Source: JBMTVN01 sp046047235 (GTDB lineage: Bacteria; Verrucomicrobiota; Verrucomicrobiia; Limisphaerales; JAHDYP01). Taken from it: 23,552 nucleotides of DNA. A program made the translations under genes and the position numbers. Location of the stretch: contig JBJOII010000071.1 in the NCBI GenBank assembly GCA_046047235.1, positions 1 through 23,552 of the forward strand. The letters are read 5' to 3'. The notes below the pieces were generated by a model. The model saw only the letters and a list, made by a program, of their open reading frames with translations, had not been told where the DNA came from and did no database searches. This document shows, piece after piece, positions 1 to 6,783 of the stretch. The stretch's first letter is position 1. Each line of letters starts with the position of its first letter.

Positions 1-339
1 CTTCCCGGGTGCCCTCTGCCCCAAAACATCCGCCCACAAAAATAAACCCGCCAAAACCCGCCGCATCCAAGTCAGCCCGGAGCGTTTTGAGACGGTCTCA
101 GCAGCGTGACCCTACCGTAATGACAATTCCACCAGCCTCGCACACGTAGGGCCGCGGCTTGTCCTGGCGTAGCTCGCAGAGCGAAGACGGATGCCGCGCG
201 GCCGCCAACCCATTGTAGCCACCCTCTTCACTCTCCCCTCTTCCCTCTCCCTGCGGTCCGCCACGCGGACCGCAACACCTCACCAAATGCTCGCACCGCG
301 CTCTGCGCTTCCCGCTTCCCGCTTTGCCCCGAGCGCAGC
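1..339. other. Repeat-rich intergenic spacer
   Basis: I see no credible gene here. It holds a perfect 13-bp palindrome TGAGAC-G-GTCTCA at 88-100, the word GTAGCTCGCAGAGC near 171 (found again near 9402), a pyrimidine tract at about 228-251 and a perfect hairpin at 252-274. A run of words such as CTCTGCGCTTCCCGC follows, and similar words recur near 18060 and 20970. These are dispersed non-coding repeats, not remnants of a recognisable protein. Confidence 0.6.
252..274. repeat. Covarying hairpin repeat, copy 1
   Basis: Perfect 10-bp stem: TGCGGTCCGC (252-261), loop CAC, GCGGACCGCA (265-274). It is preceded by a C/T-rich tract. Two further copies (18400-18423 and 20913-20936) keep the frame TGCGNNCCGC / GCGGNNCGCA, while the NN pair differs and is matched on the other arm. 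There is no T-tract on either side, so it is not a standard terminator. Confidence 0.7.
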
Positions 340-1215
340 TCAGTGCTTCAACGCATTGATACGAGAGTGCATCTCCTCAAAAAATGCCCCGATCACCGGC
401 GTCAGCTTCCCCGTCCACATCGCCCCATACGTCACCGGCGCAAAATCCCCCAACCGCACAACCCGGATCTTCGGCGAATACGTATACCCCGGTATGTCCA
501 CATACAACCCCACCCCATACCCGTAGGCCACATACGTCTCAATCAACGATAACGAACTCACCTCAATCCGCGGCTGCCACTCCAATCCCTTCCGACCCAG
601 CTCCTGCTGGAACTGCCGCGGGATCGACTCCGTCGGCGGTAAACAAATCAACGCCTCATCAATCGGATCCCGCTTCCACAAATCCTCGGCCGACCTGATC
701 CTGCTCTGCTTGTTCACCAACAATACCAGATCCAATTCCAAAAACGGCTTCACGCTCAGACCCGCTGGAGCCTTCCCATCCAATACGGTCACCGCTAAAT
801 CCAATTCCTGCTCCCGCAACCACGCCTCCAACTGCGGCGCATGCCCCTCCCGCAAACTGAACTTCACCCCGGGAAACCGCTCCCGCACCCTCAACAACAA
901 CTCCGGCAAATGATCCCGTAACAAAATCCCCGACCCACCCATCCTGAGCTGCAAACTGTTCCCCCGCATCTCATCTTCCAACCCCGGTAACCCATCAAAG
1001 AACGGACGTATAAACCCAAACAACTGCTCCCCGGACGGCGTCAACGTAAACGGCCGACGCTGAAACAACGTCACCCCCAAATGATCCTCCAACTGCAAAA
1101 TCTGCGCGCTCACCGCCGGCTGCTGAATCCCATATGGCATGTTCCGCACCGCCTCGCTAATCCCCCGATGCCGCGCCACATAATAAAACAACTCCAAATG
1201 ATGTATGTTGAACAT
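340..1215 (-). CDS. LysR-family transcriptional regulator
   Basis: A 291-residue DNA-binding regulator. The N-terminal winged helix-turn-helix (about residues 1-62) shows the family pattern: HHLELFYYVARHRGISEA, then QPAVSAQILQLEDHLG and LFQRRPFTLTPSGE. The rest fits the periplasmic-binding-like effector domain, and the length is usual for the family. I chose ATG at 1215, which has GGAG seven bases upstream. The frame can be extended to a TTG at 1368, but the extra 51 residues are Gly/Trp-rich, and that TTG lies in the T-tract of the neighbouring gene's terminator. There is no divergently transcribed partner, so its target cannot be read from position. The effector is unknown. Confidence 0.88.
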   Translation of the reverse strand: MFNIHHLELFYYVARHRGISEAVRNMPYGIQQPAVSAQILQLEDHLGVTLFQRRPFTLTPSGEQLFGFIRPFFDGLPGLEDEMRGNSLQLRMGGSGILLRDHLPELLLRVRERFPGVKFSLREGHAPQLEAWLREQELDLAVTVLDGKAPAGLSVKPFLELDLVLLVNKQSRIRSAEDLWKRDPIDEALICLPPTESIPRQFQQELGRKGLEWQPRIEVSSLSLIETYVAYGYGVGLYVDIPGYTYSPKIRVVRLGDFAPVTYGAMWTGKLTPVIGAFFEEMHSRINALKH

Positions 1216-1366
1216 GATCGCTCCACGCCTAACCCACCGCGATCCAGCTTCTACCACCCCACCCCACCCCTGACAACCCCAAGCCCAGCCACTCAGTTCG
1301 CAGCCGACATTGAACAGCGAGCCGACCCCCTCCAATCCAATACCACGCTGGAACCAGCCCCCACCC

Positions 1367-1396
1367 AAAAAAACGGGCGACCCTCAGGTCGCCCGT
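1367..1396 (-). terminator. Rho-independent terminator of the VPDGG-CTERM gene
   Basis: A 10-bp perfect stem (1373-1382 with 1387-1396, ACGGGCGACC / GGTCGCCCGT) with a 4-nt loop. On the minus strand it is followed directly by a run of seven T (complement of 1367-1373). It lies 57-86 nt past the stop of the 1453-2115 gene and before the LysR gene, so the two genes are probably separate transcripts. Confidence 0.85.
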
Positions 1397-1452
1397 GTTC
1401 TTCATCCTGATGCAGGAAATCCGCGGAGCAAGATCACTCCCGCCAACCACGA

Positions 1453-2115
1453 CTACCGACGCCCAGAGCGCCGTCCATACACCCCAAGACCCACTAAACC
1501 CAATCCAAACAACCCCAGCGTCGCCCCGCCGTCGGGAACCGAGGTCGGCAAGATACTTGTCGTAACGAACAAGCTCGTATCGAAACTAAGGGGTCCGCTT
1601 GAAGACTTAAGAGACGCAATACCTGAGTTGATACCCAGCTCTGCCAACGTGGTGTTGTTCCAGGTAATAGTTGAAATCACAGGACCCGATTGAGTCGTCA
1701 ACAAATTAAACATCCCCAGGGAATAGTTCAATATGCTCCCGGAAAGGGATATAAACTCCCCGGTGGCAGAGTCCCCGTATGAAAAGGTCGTGAAACCTAA
1801 ATTCGGAGCCGACGAAGACGCTCCCGTAAACGCGGCCCAAGTCGAAGATGTGAGATCGGACTTATCCCGTGGGTTCAGGAAAAAGCCCCCCGCACTACCA
1901 CCAAACCCGATAAAGTTCGGACCAGTCGAGGTCGTTGAATTACTACTCTCCTGAACCCACGAGCCAGACGCCGTAAAGTCGGCAGGATCCAAGGTAATCG
2001 TCCCCGTGACCCCCGCACCGGATTCCACGAAATCCATTAAAACGGCGGCGTCCATCTTCGGACATAAAAGGACTCCCCCTGCTAACAGTGTCGTGAGTAA
2101 TAGTGAGTTTTTCAT
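1453..2115 (-). CDS. Secreted protein with VPDGG (PEP-CTERM-type) C-terminal sorting signal
   Basis: A 220-residue exported protein of unknown function. It has a signal peptide (MKNSLLLTTLLAGGVLL, cut probably near CPKMDAA). The central part is low in charge and rich in Ser, Thr, Gly and Asn, and looks beta-rich. The C-terminus has the tripartite sorting signature: VPDGG, a hydrophobic helix (LGLFGLGLVGLGVYG) and a basic tail RRSGRR. VPDGG is close to the VPDSG-CTERM variant known from Verrucomicrobia. In such systems an exosortase cleaves at the motif and the protein goes to the envelope or extracellular matrix. No exosortase gene is in the window. I chose the ATG at 2115 over the upstream start at 2169 because it begins a proper signal peptide. 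The gene is less GC-rich and less C/G-skewed than its neighbours. Confidence 0.82.
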   Translation of the reverse strand: MKNSLLLTTLLAGGVLLCPKMDAAVLMDFVESGAGVTGTITLDPADFTASGSWVQESSNSTTSTGPNFIGFGGSAGGFFLNPRDKSDLTSSTWAAFTGASSSAPNLGFTTFSYGDSATGEFISLSGSILNYSLGMFNLLTTQSGPVISTITWNNTTLAELGINSGIASLKSSSGPLSFDTSLFVTTSILPTSVPDGGATLGLFGLGLVGLGVYGRRSGRR

Positions 2116-2409
2116 GACTGATGTGTTTGTGATTCGGTGAATATTTCGATGCCGCACTTCTTGCGACACTGCTGGCAGAACACCCTACATGCCAACATAG
2201 ATACGGAAATGATACTAGTCCTATGCAACCACCTCTCCACCAGTGAGTTCCGTTCTGGATTAATTCAATCGAAGAATCCCTCCAACTCAATACGACGCTG
2301 ACTTTATGTAAATGACACCGACACACCAGCTCCAAAAGGGCCGGAAAAGCATCCTAAACCACAACGCTAAACCTTGGACACCAATCCCTTACAACGCATC
2401 CAGTAGAAA

Positions 2410-2437
2410 GTGTAAACTATTCCGACGCACTTTACAC
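2410..2437. promoter_or_regulatory. Inverted repeat GTGTAAA-N14-TTTACAC, possible operator
   Basis: Two perfect 7-bp half-sites (2410-2416 and 2431-2437) lie 21 bp apart centre to centre, about two helical turns, as expected for a dimeric regulator binding one face. The dyad is 225 bp upstream of the first gene of the acyl operon and about 295 bp upstream of the divergent gene. A poor -10-like TAAACT overlaps the left half-site. The regulatory role is inference only. Confidence 0.35.
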
Positions 2438-2450
2438 ACCGCCCCCCCCC

Positions 2451-2513
2451 ACCAACCACCAACCACCAACCACCAACCACCAACCACCAACCACCAACCA
2501 CCAACCGCCAACC
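2451..2513. repeat. Heptamer tandem repeat (ACCAACC)
   Basis: Eight perfect ACCAACC units (2451-2506) and one GCCAACC variant (2507-2513), straight after a run of nine C. The minus strand reads GGTTGGT repeatedly, with closely spaced GG pairs that could form two-layer G-quadruplexes. Arrays like this tend to vary in copy number by slippage. Confidence 0.85.
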
Positions 2514-2661
2514 GCTTACCCCTTGCCGCTCCGCGCTCGTCCCTTTCCCACCACAGGACTTGACTGCCTCCCCAACACCAGTACAAACCTCCCTGCCCAA
2601 CCCGTTGGCCTATCCGGACGCACCCAAGCACCGGCCCAACCCAACGGAAGGACCAAGCAAC

Positions 2662-3417
2662 ATGCTAAAGCCACTCCAAGGCAAAACTGCCTTCATCAGC
2701 GGCGGATCTCGCGGCATCGGCCGCGCGATCGTGAAAAAACTCGCAGCCTCCGGCTGCGATATCGTGATGACCTACCACACCGCCGGCGATGAAGCCGAAG
2801 CGGTCTGTGCCGAAATCCAGCAACTCGGCCAACGCAGCCTCGCCATCCAAACCGACGTCAGTGACCCCGCCAGCGTCAAGGAAGCCTTCGAAACCTGCGC
2901 CCAAGACTTCCCCACCATCGATTTCCTCATCTCCAACGCCGCCATCGGCGTCCTCAAACCCGCCCTCCAACTCAATCTCAAACACTGGCGCCGCTGCCTC
3001 GAAACCAACGCGCTCGCCGTCAACCTCCTCGCCCAACAAGCCGTCCCCAGAATGCCCAAAGGCGGACGTATCCTCGCCCTCTCCAGCCTCGGCGCCACCC
3101 GCGCCATACCCGACTACGCCTTCATCGGCGCCTCCAAAGCCGCCCTCGAAGCCATGATCCGTAGCCTCGCCCAGGAACTCGGCCCTCAAGGCATCAGCGC
3201 CAATGTCGTCAGCGCAGGGGTCGTCGATACCGATGCCCTCAAATACTTCCCCCACCGGGAACAACTCCTCGAGGAATACGCCCGCCGAACCCCCCTCGGC
3301 CCCACCCTCAACCCGGATCAGGTCGCCGACGCCGTGTACTTGCTCTGCCTGCCGGAAGCCGCCATGATCACCGGCCATACTTTGGTCGTAGATGGCGGAT
3401 ACTGCATCTCAGGATGA
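2662..3417 (+). CDS. fabL: Enoyl-ACP reductase, FabL type (SDR family)
   Basis: Predicted NAD(P)H-dependent enoyl-ACP reductase, the last step of each fatty-acid elongation cycle. The 251-residue protein has the SDR nucleotide-binding motif GGSRGIG (14-20) and the NAA motif (92-94). Its catalytic pair is Tyr152 and Lys159, spaced Y-X6-K as in enoyl reductases, rather than Y-X3-K as in ketoreductases. The segment DTDALKYFPHREQLLEEYAR resembles the corresponding part of Bacillus subtilis FabL as I remember it. ATG at 2662 has a good ribosome site (GGAAGGA, 2646-2652); upstream in-frame residues are low-complexity. It opens the operon, and its stop overlaps the next start (ATGA). It could instead be an unusual FabG-like enzyme, but the Y-X6-K spacing argues against that. 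Confidence 0.85.
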   Translation: MLKPLQGKTAFISGGSRGIGRAIVKKLAASGCDIVMTYHTAGDEAEAVCAEIQQLGQRSLAIQTDVSDPASVKEAFETCAQDFPTIDFLISNAAIGVLKPALQLNLKHWRRCLETNALAVNLLAQQAVPRMPKGGRILALSSLGATRAIPDYAFIGASKAALEAMIRSLAQELGPQGISANVVSAGVVDTDALKYFPHREQLLEEYARRTPLGPTLNPDQVADAVYLLCLPEAAMITGHTLVVDGGYCISG

Positions 3418-4178
3418 GCAACCCAGCTTTCCATAACGCCGGCCTCGCCGGAAAAACCGTGATCGTCACCGGCGGTAGCCGCGGCATCGGCCGCGCCATC
3501 GTCGAAACCCTCGCCCACGCCGGCGCCGACGTCACCTTCACCTACCTCTCCAATCAAGAGGCCGCCCAAGCCGTCGTCACCGCCAACCCCAATACCCACA
3601 TCACCCCCGAAGAAGTCGACGTCCGAAACTCCTCCCAGTGCGCCGCCTTCATCGAAAAAATCGTCGACCGCACAGGCCAACTCGACATCCTCGTCAATAA
3701 CGCCGGGATCATCCGCGACAACACGCTCGCCCTCCTCGAAGACGACGATATCCAGGCCGTCCTCGATACCAACGTCACCGGCGTCTTCAATATGGCCCGC
3801 GCCGCCGCCCCCTACTTCATCTCCCAACGCAGCGGAAAAATCATCAATATCAGCTCCGTCTCCGGCGAAAAAGGCGGACGCGGCCAAACCCCCTACGCCG
3901 CCAGTAAAGGCGCCATCAACGCCCTCACCAAATCCCTCGCCGTCGAACTGGCACCCCGCGGTATCACGGTCAATGCCGTCGCACCCGGGGTCATCGAAAC
4001 TGAAATGTCCCGCGACGTCCGCGAACGCGCCGGTGACCAGGTCCTCAGCCGAATCCTGCTCCGACGCTACGGTAAACCCGAAGATATCGCCCACGCAGTC
4101 GCGTTCCTCGCCTCCCAGTGGGCCAACTATATCACCGGAGAAATCCTGCACGTCGACGGCGGCTTTAAAATGGAGTAA
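3414..4178 (+). CDS. fabG: 3-oxoacyl-ACP reductase (FabG-like SDR)
   Basis: Predicted NADPH-dependent beta-ketoacyl-ACP reductase, the first reduction of the elongation cycle. The 254-residue protein has the Rossmann motif TGGSRGIG (19-26), NNAG (95-98), the active-site Ser in ISSVSG (146-151) and Tyr161/Lys165 in the classic Y-X3-K spacing. The end, TGEILHVDGGF, is typical of FabG. The start overlaps the stop of the enoyl reductase by four bases, so the two reductases are probably translationally coupled. The two are related SDR enzymes, and the active-site spacing tells them apart. Since essential FabG copies usually sit in the housekeeping fab cluster, I infer this is a dedicated paralogue. 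Confidence 0.88.
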   Translation: MSNPAFHNAGLAGKTVIVTGGSRGIGRAIVETLAHAGADVTFTYLSNQEAAQAVVTANPNTHITPEEVDVRNSSQCAAFIEKIVDRTGQLDILVNNAGIIRDNTLALLEDDDIQAVLDTNVTGVFNMARAAAPYFISQRSGKIINISSVSGEKGGRGQTPYAASKGAINALTKSLAVELAPRGITVNAVAPGVIETEMSRDVRERAGDQVLSRILLRRYGKPEDIAHAVAFLASQWANYITGEILHVDGGFKME

Positions 4179-4184
4179 ATCAGC

Positions 4185-4622
4185 ATGAGCGAAATCGAAA
4201 TCAAACCCGAAGAAATCCAAGCCATCTTCCCCAAAGTAGCCGAAGCCGTCGCCGACGCCATCGGCTGCGAACCCGAAGAAGTCAAACTCGACTCCTCCCT
4301 CATCGACGACCTCGGTGCCGAGTCCATCGACTTCGTCGATATCATCTTCCGGCTCCAACGCCTCTTCCAAGTGAAGATCCCCCGCGGCAAAATCGTCGAG
4401 GAAGCCCGCGGCGACCTCTCGGAAGCCGACTTCGAGAAAAGCGGCACCGTCACCGATGCCGGCCTCGAACGCCTCAAATCCTTCCTGAGCGAAGTCCCCG
4501 CCGACCGCTTCAAATCCCCCCTCAGCGTCGCCGACGTCCCCCGCCTCTTCACCATCGAGACGTTCTGTAAACTCGTCATCCGCCAACAACGCGCCGCCGC
4601 CAGCGAATCCAGCGCATCCTAA
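4185..4622 (+). CDS. Long acyl carrier protein
   Basis: Carrier protein that would hold the growing acyl chain on a phosphopantetheine arm. The attachment Ser47 lies in DLGAESIDFVDIIFRL, a clear carrier-protein helix-II motif. At 145 residues it is much longer than the usual ~80-residue AcpP. The extra length falls between the helix-II/III region (IPRGKIVEE, about 64-73) and a C-terminal helix (FTIETFCKLVI). The protein is strongly acidic at its N-terminus. It begins six bases after the fabG stop, with GGAG ahead of the start. The operon-encoded holo-ACP synthase is the natural candidate to load its cofactor, and the ketosynthases and dehydratase would work on it. Confidence 0.9.
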   Translation: MSEIEIKPEEIQAIFPKVAEAVADAIGCEPEEVKLDSSLIDDLGAESIDFVDIIFRLQRLFQVKIPRGKIVEEARGDLSEADFEKSGTVTDAGLERLKSFLSEVPADRFKSPLSVADVPRLFTIETFCKLVIRQQRAAASESSAS

Positions 4623-4655
4623 TCCGACCAGCCGATCAACGCCGTCGCCGCCTCC

Positions 4656-5495
4656 ATGCAGCACCATTTTCGGGCCTTTTCGTTCGTAGACCGGATCACG
4701 CGCATCGAGGCCGACGGCCAGGTCCACGGCCATTACCAAATCCCCGCAGGGATCGACGCATTCCCGTCATCCCTCGCCTCAGAAGCCCTCGGCCAACTCG
4801 CCGCCTGGGCCGCCATGGAACAAGTCGACTTCTCCCACCGCCCCCTCGCAGGCATCGCCGGCCAAGTCGAACTGCTCTCCACCCCGCAACCCGGCCAACT
4901 GCTCGACCTCGAAGTCCACCTGGAATCCGTCGACGCAGACTCAGTCGTCTACTCCGGCCTCGCCTCCGCCAACGGCCAACCCGTCGTCCGCCTCTCCGAT
5001 TGCGTCGGCCCCATGCTCCCCGTCGAAGACTTCGACAACCCCACCGACGTCCGCCAACGCTTCCAACTCATCCGCCAACAAGGCGCCCAGCCCGGTGCCT
5101 TCCATGGCCTGCCCGCCATCCTGCCCCAACCCGAACCCTTCACCCCCAACCAACCCCTCCACGCCACTCTCGAAGTGCCCCCAGCCTCCTCCCCCTTCTT
5201 CGCCGACCACTTCCCGCGTAACCCCGTCTTCCCCGGCACCCTCCTCGTCCACGCCAACCTCCAGCTCGCCCAACACCTCGCCAACCAACTCACCCCACCC
5301 CACAACCAGTCCGCCTGGCACATCCAAACGATCTCCGGCGTCAAACTCCGCAGCTTCACCAGCCCAGGAACCCAACTCCAACTCGAAGCCACCAACACAA
5401 CACTCTCCCCCAACTCCCTCACTCTCCAAATCACCACGCGCAACCAACGCCGCACGGTCTGCGCCGCAACGGTCGAATTCACCCCCCATGAATAA
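4656..5495 (+). CDS. Double-hotdog 3-hydroxyacyl-ACP dehydratase-like protein
   Basis: A 279-residue protein with two FabA/FabZ-like hotdog halves. The N-half (about 5-115) has FVDRITRIEADG and FPSSLASEALGQLAAW. The C-half (about 165-275) has ADHFPRNPVFPGTLLVHA, close to the FabZ loop. By eye the N-half keeps the catalytic-type acid (Glu43) but lacks the HFP loop. The C-half keeps His185, but the residue 14 positions later, normally Glu, is His199. The two halves could therefore share one composite active site. Its place between the ACP and the ketosynthases fits the dehydration step of the cycle. The start follows the ACP stop by 33 nt with no clear ribosome site, and the end overlaps the next gene by eight bases. 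A non-catalytic role cannot be excluded. Confidence 0.75.
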   Translation: MQHHFRAFSFVDRITRIEADGQVHGHYQIPAGIDAFPSSLASEALGQLAAWAAMEQVDFSHRPLAGIAGQVELLSTPQPGQLLDLEVHLESVDADSVVYSGLASANGQPVVRLSDCVGPMLPVEDFDNPTDVRQRFQLIRQQGAQPGAFHGLPAILPQPEPFTPNQPLHATLEVPPASSPFFADHFPRNPVFPGTLLVHANLQLAQHLANQLTPPHNQSAWHIQTISGVKLRSFTSPGTQLQLEATNTTLSPNSLTLQITTRNQRRTVCAATVEFTPHE

Positions 5496-6783
5496 ACCAC
5501 GCCGAGTCGCTATCACTGGCGTAGGAATGGTCACCCCGGTCGGCCTCAACGCCACGTCCACCTGGAACAACCTCCTCGCCTCCCAAAGCGGTATCCGCAA
5601 AATCCAAGGCTTCGATGCCTCCGGCTTCCCCACCCAAATCGGCGCCGAAGTCAAAGGCTTCAACCCTGATTCCCTCCCCGGTGACCGTAAACTCCTCAAA
5701 TACGCCGCCCGCGCCCACCTCTTCGCCTTCAGCGCCGCCGAGGAAGCCCTCGCCGATGCCGGTATCCGGCCCACCCCCCAAACCGCCAACCGCTGGGGCT
5801 GCTCCCTCGGCGCAGGCATGATGGGCGTCACCTACGAAGAACTCGAAACGGTCCAGCGCGTCTGCGCACCCCAAGGCGAATTCCAACCCGAGAAACTCAC
5901 CTCCCCGGAATTCCCCGTCGACCCCGTCGCCTTCTGCCGCACCCAAACCAACGCCGGCCTCGCTATCGTCACCCAACGCTTCGGTATCCAAGGCTACGCC
6001 ACCGCAGTCCATACCGCCTGCGCCTCCGGCGGCCAAGCCGTCGGCACCGCCCTCAAAATCCTCCGCCGCGGCCTCGCCGATTGCGTCCTCACCGGCGGAT
6101 TCGACTCCATGCTCAACCCCATGGGCCTCTCCGCCTTCTGCCTCCTCGGTGCCCTCTCCACAGATAACGACAACCCCGAACGCGCCAGCCGCCCCTTCGA
6201 TGTCACCCGAAACGGCTTCGTCCTCGGCGAAGGCGCCGGCTTCCTCGTCCTCGAAGACTGGGATCACGCCCAACAACGCGGCGCCCGTATCTACGCCGAA
6301 CTCGCCGGCGACGGCAACTCCCTCAGCTCCTACCGCATCACCGATTCCCACCCCTCCGGCGATGGCCCCATCCAAGCCATGCACCAGGCCCTCCATGACG
6401 CCCAGCTCACCCCAGCAGATATCGACTACATCAACGCTCACGGCACCTCCACCCCCATGAACGACCGCAGCGAATGCGCCGCCATCCGCTCCGTCCTCGG
6501 TGACCACACCAGCCGCGTCTCGGTCAGCTCCACCAAAAGCTGCATGGGCCACCTCATCGCCGCCGCCGGCGCCGTCGAAGCCGGTGTCTGCGCCCTCGCC
6601 ATCCATCACGGCATCGCCCCAGTCAATGCCAACTGGGCCGAACCCGACCCCAATTGCGACGTCAACCTCGTCCTCAAGGAACCTAAACACCAACCCATCC
6701 GCGCGATCCTCTCCAACTCGCTCGGCTTCGGCGGATCCAATAGCTGCCTCGCCTTCCGCCACCCCAATGGAGGTGCCCAATGA
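5488..6783 (+). CDS. Beta-ketoacyl-ACP synthase (FabF-like), first copy
   Basis: Decarboxylating condensing enzyme that extends the ACP-bound chain by two carbons. The 431-residue protein has the complete thiolase-fold catalytic set: Cys178 in HTACASGG, His318 in NAHGTSTPMND, Lys350, and His354 in KSCMGHLIAAAG. The C-terminus has the usual NSLGFGGSN loop. I chose ATG at 5488, which overlaps the dehydratase stop. The frame is open further upstream, but that part is only a Ser/Pro-rich shadow of the previous gene. The length is standard for FabF/KASII. It is followed by a second ketosynthase with an ATGA overlap, a pairing also seen in type II polyketide and aryl polyene clusters. Confidence 0.9.
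   Translation: MNKPRRVAITGVGMVTPVGLNATSTWNNLLASQSGIRKIQGFDASGFPTQIGAEVKGFNPDSLPGDRKLLKYAARAHLFAFSAAEEALADAGIRPTPQTANRWGCSLGAGMMGVTYEELETVQRVCAPQGEFQPEKLTSPEFPVDPVAFCRTQTNAGLAIVTQRFGIQGYATAVHTACASGGQAVGTALKILRRGLADCVLTGGFDSMLNPMGLSAFCLLGALSTDNDNPERASRPFDVTRNGFVLGEGAGFLVLEDWDHAQQRGARIYAELAGDGNSLSSYRITDSHPSGDGPIQAMHQALHDAQLTPADIDYINAHGTSTPMNDRSECAAIRSVLGDHTSRVSVSSTKSCMGHLIAAAGAVEAGVCALAIHHGIAPVNANWAEPDPNCDVNLVLKEPKHQPIRAILSNSLGFGGSNSCLAFRHPNGGAQ

Larger units (their letters stand above)
2116..2661. other. Spacer between divergent genes, with dyad and heptamer repeat
   Basis: It separates the minus-strand CTERM gene from the plus-strand acyl operon and should hold both promoters. I see a dyad at 2410-2437, a run of nine C at 2442-2450 and the heptamer array at 2451-2513. 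Frames crossing it are Pro/Ser/Thr-rich and do not look coding. No strong -35/-10 pair is evident for the operon. Confidence 0.5.

Noticed and set aside
88..100. Operator palindrome TGAGAC-G-GTCTCA
   Set aside because: It sits within repeat text, with no promoter or gene start beside it.
1216..1368. N-terminal extension of the LysR regulator from TTG at 1368
   Set aside because: The extra residues are Gly/Trp-rich and overlap a strong terminator; ATG at 1215 has a ribosome site and begins the HTH domain exactly.
2116..2250. Sigma-54 promoter upstream of the CTERM gene, as known for some PEP-CTERM genes
   Set aside because: The best match on the minus strand (TTGGCATG...) gives GG-N10-GT, not the required GG-N10-GC.
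3318..4739. 473-residue antisense frame, and similar long frames opposite the acyl operon
   Set aside because: They are Gly/Asp/Ala-rich shadows created by the C-ending codons of the real genes and have no family motifs.
5095..5487. N-terminal extension of the first ketosynthase
   Set aside because: Ser/Pro/Thr-rich low complexity lying over the dehydratase gene in another frame; the KS motif starts at MNKPRRVAITG.
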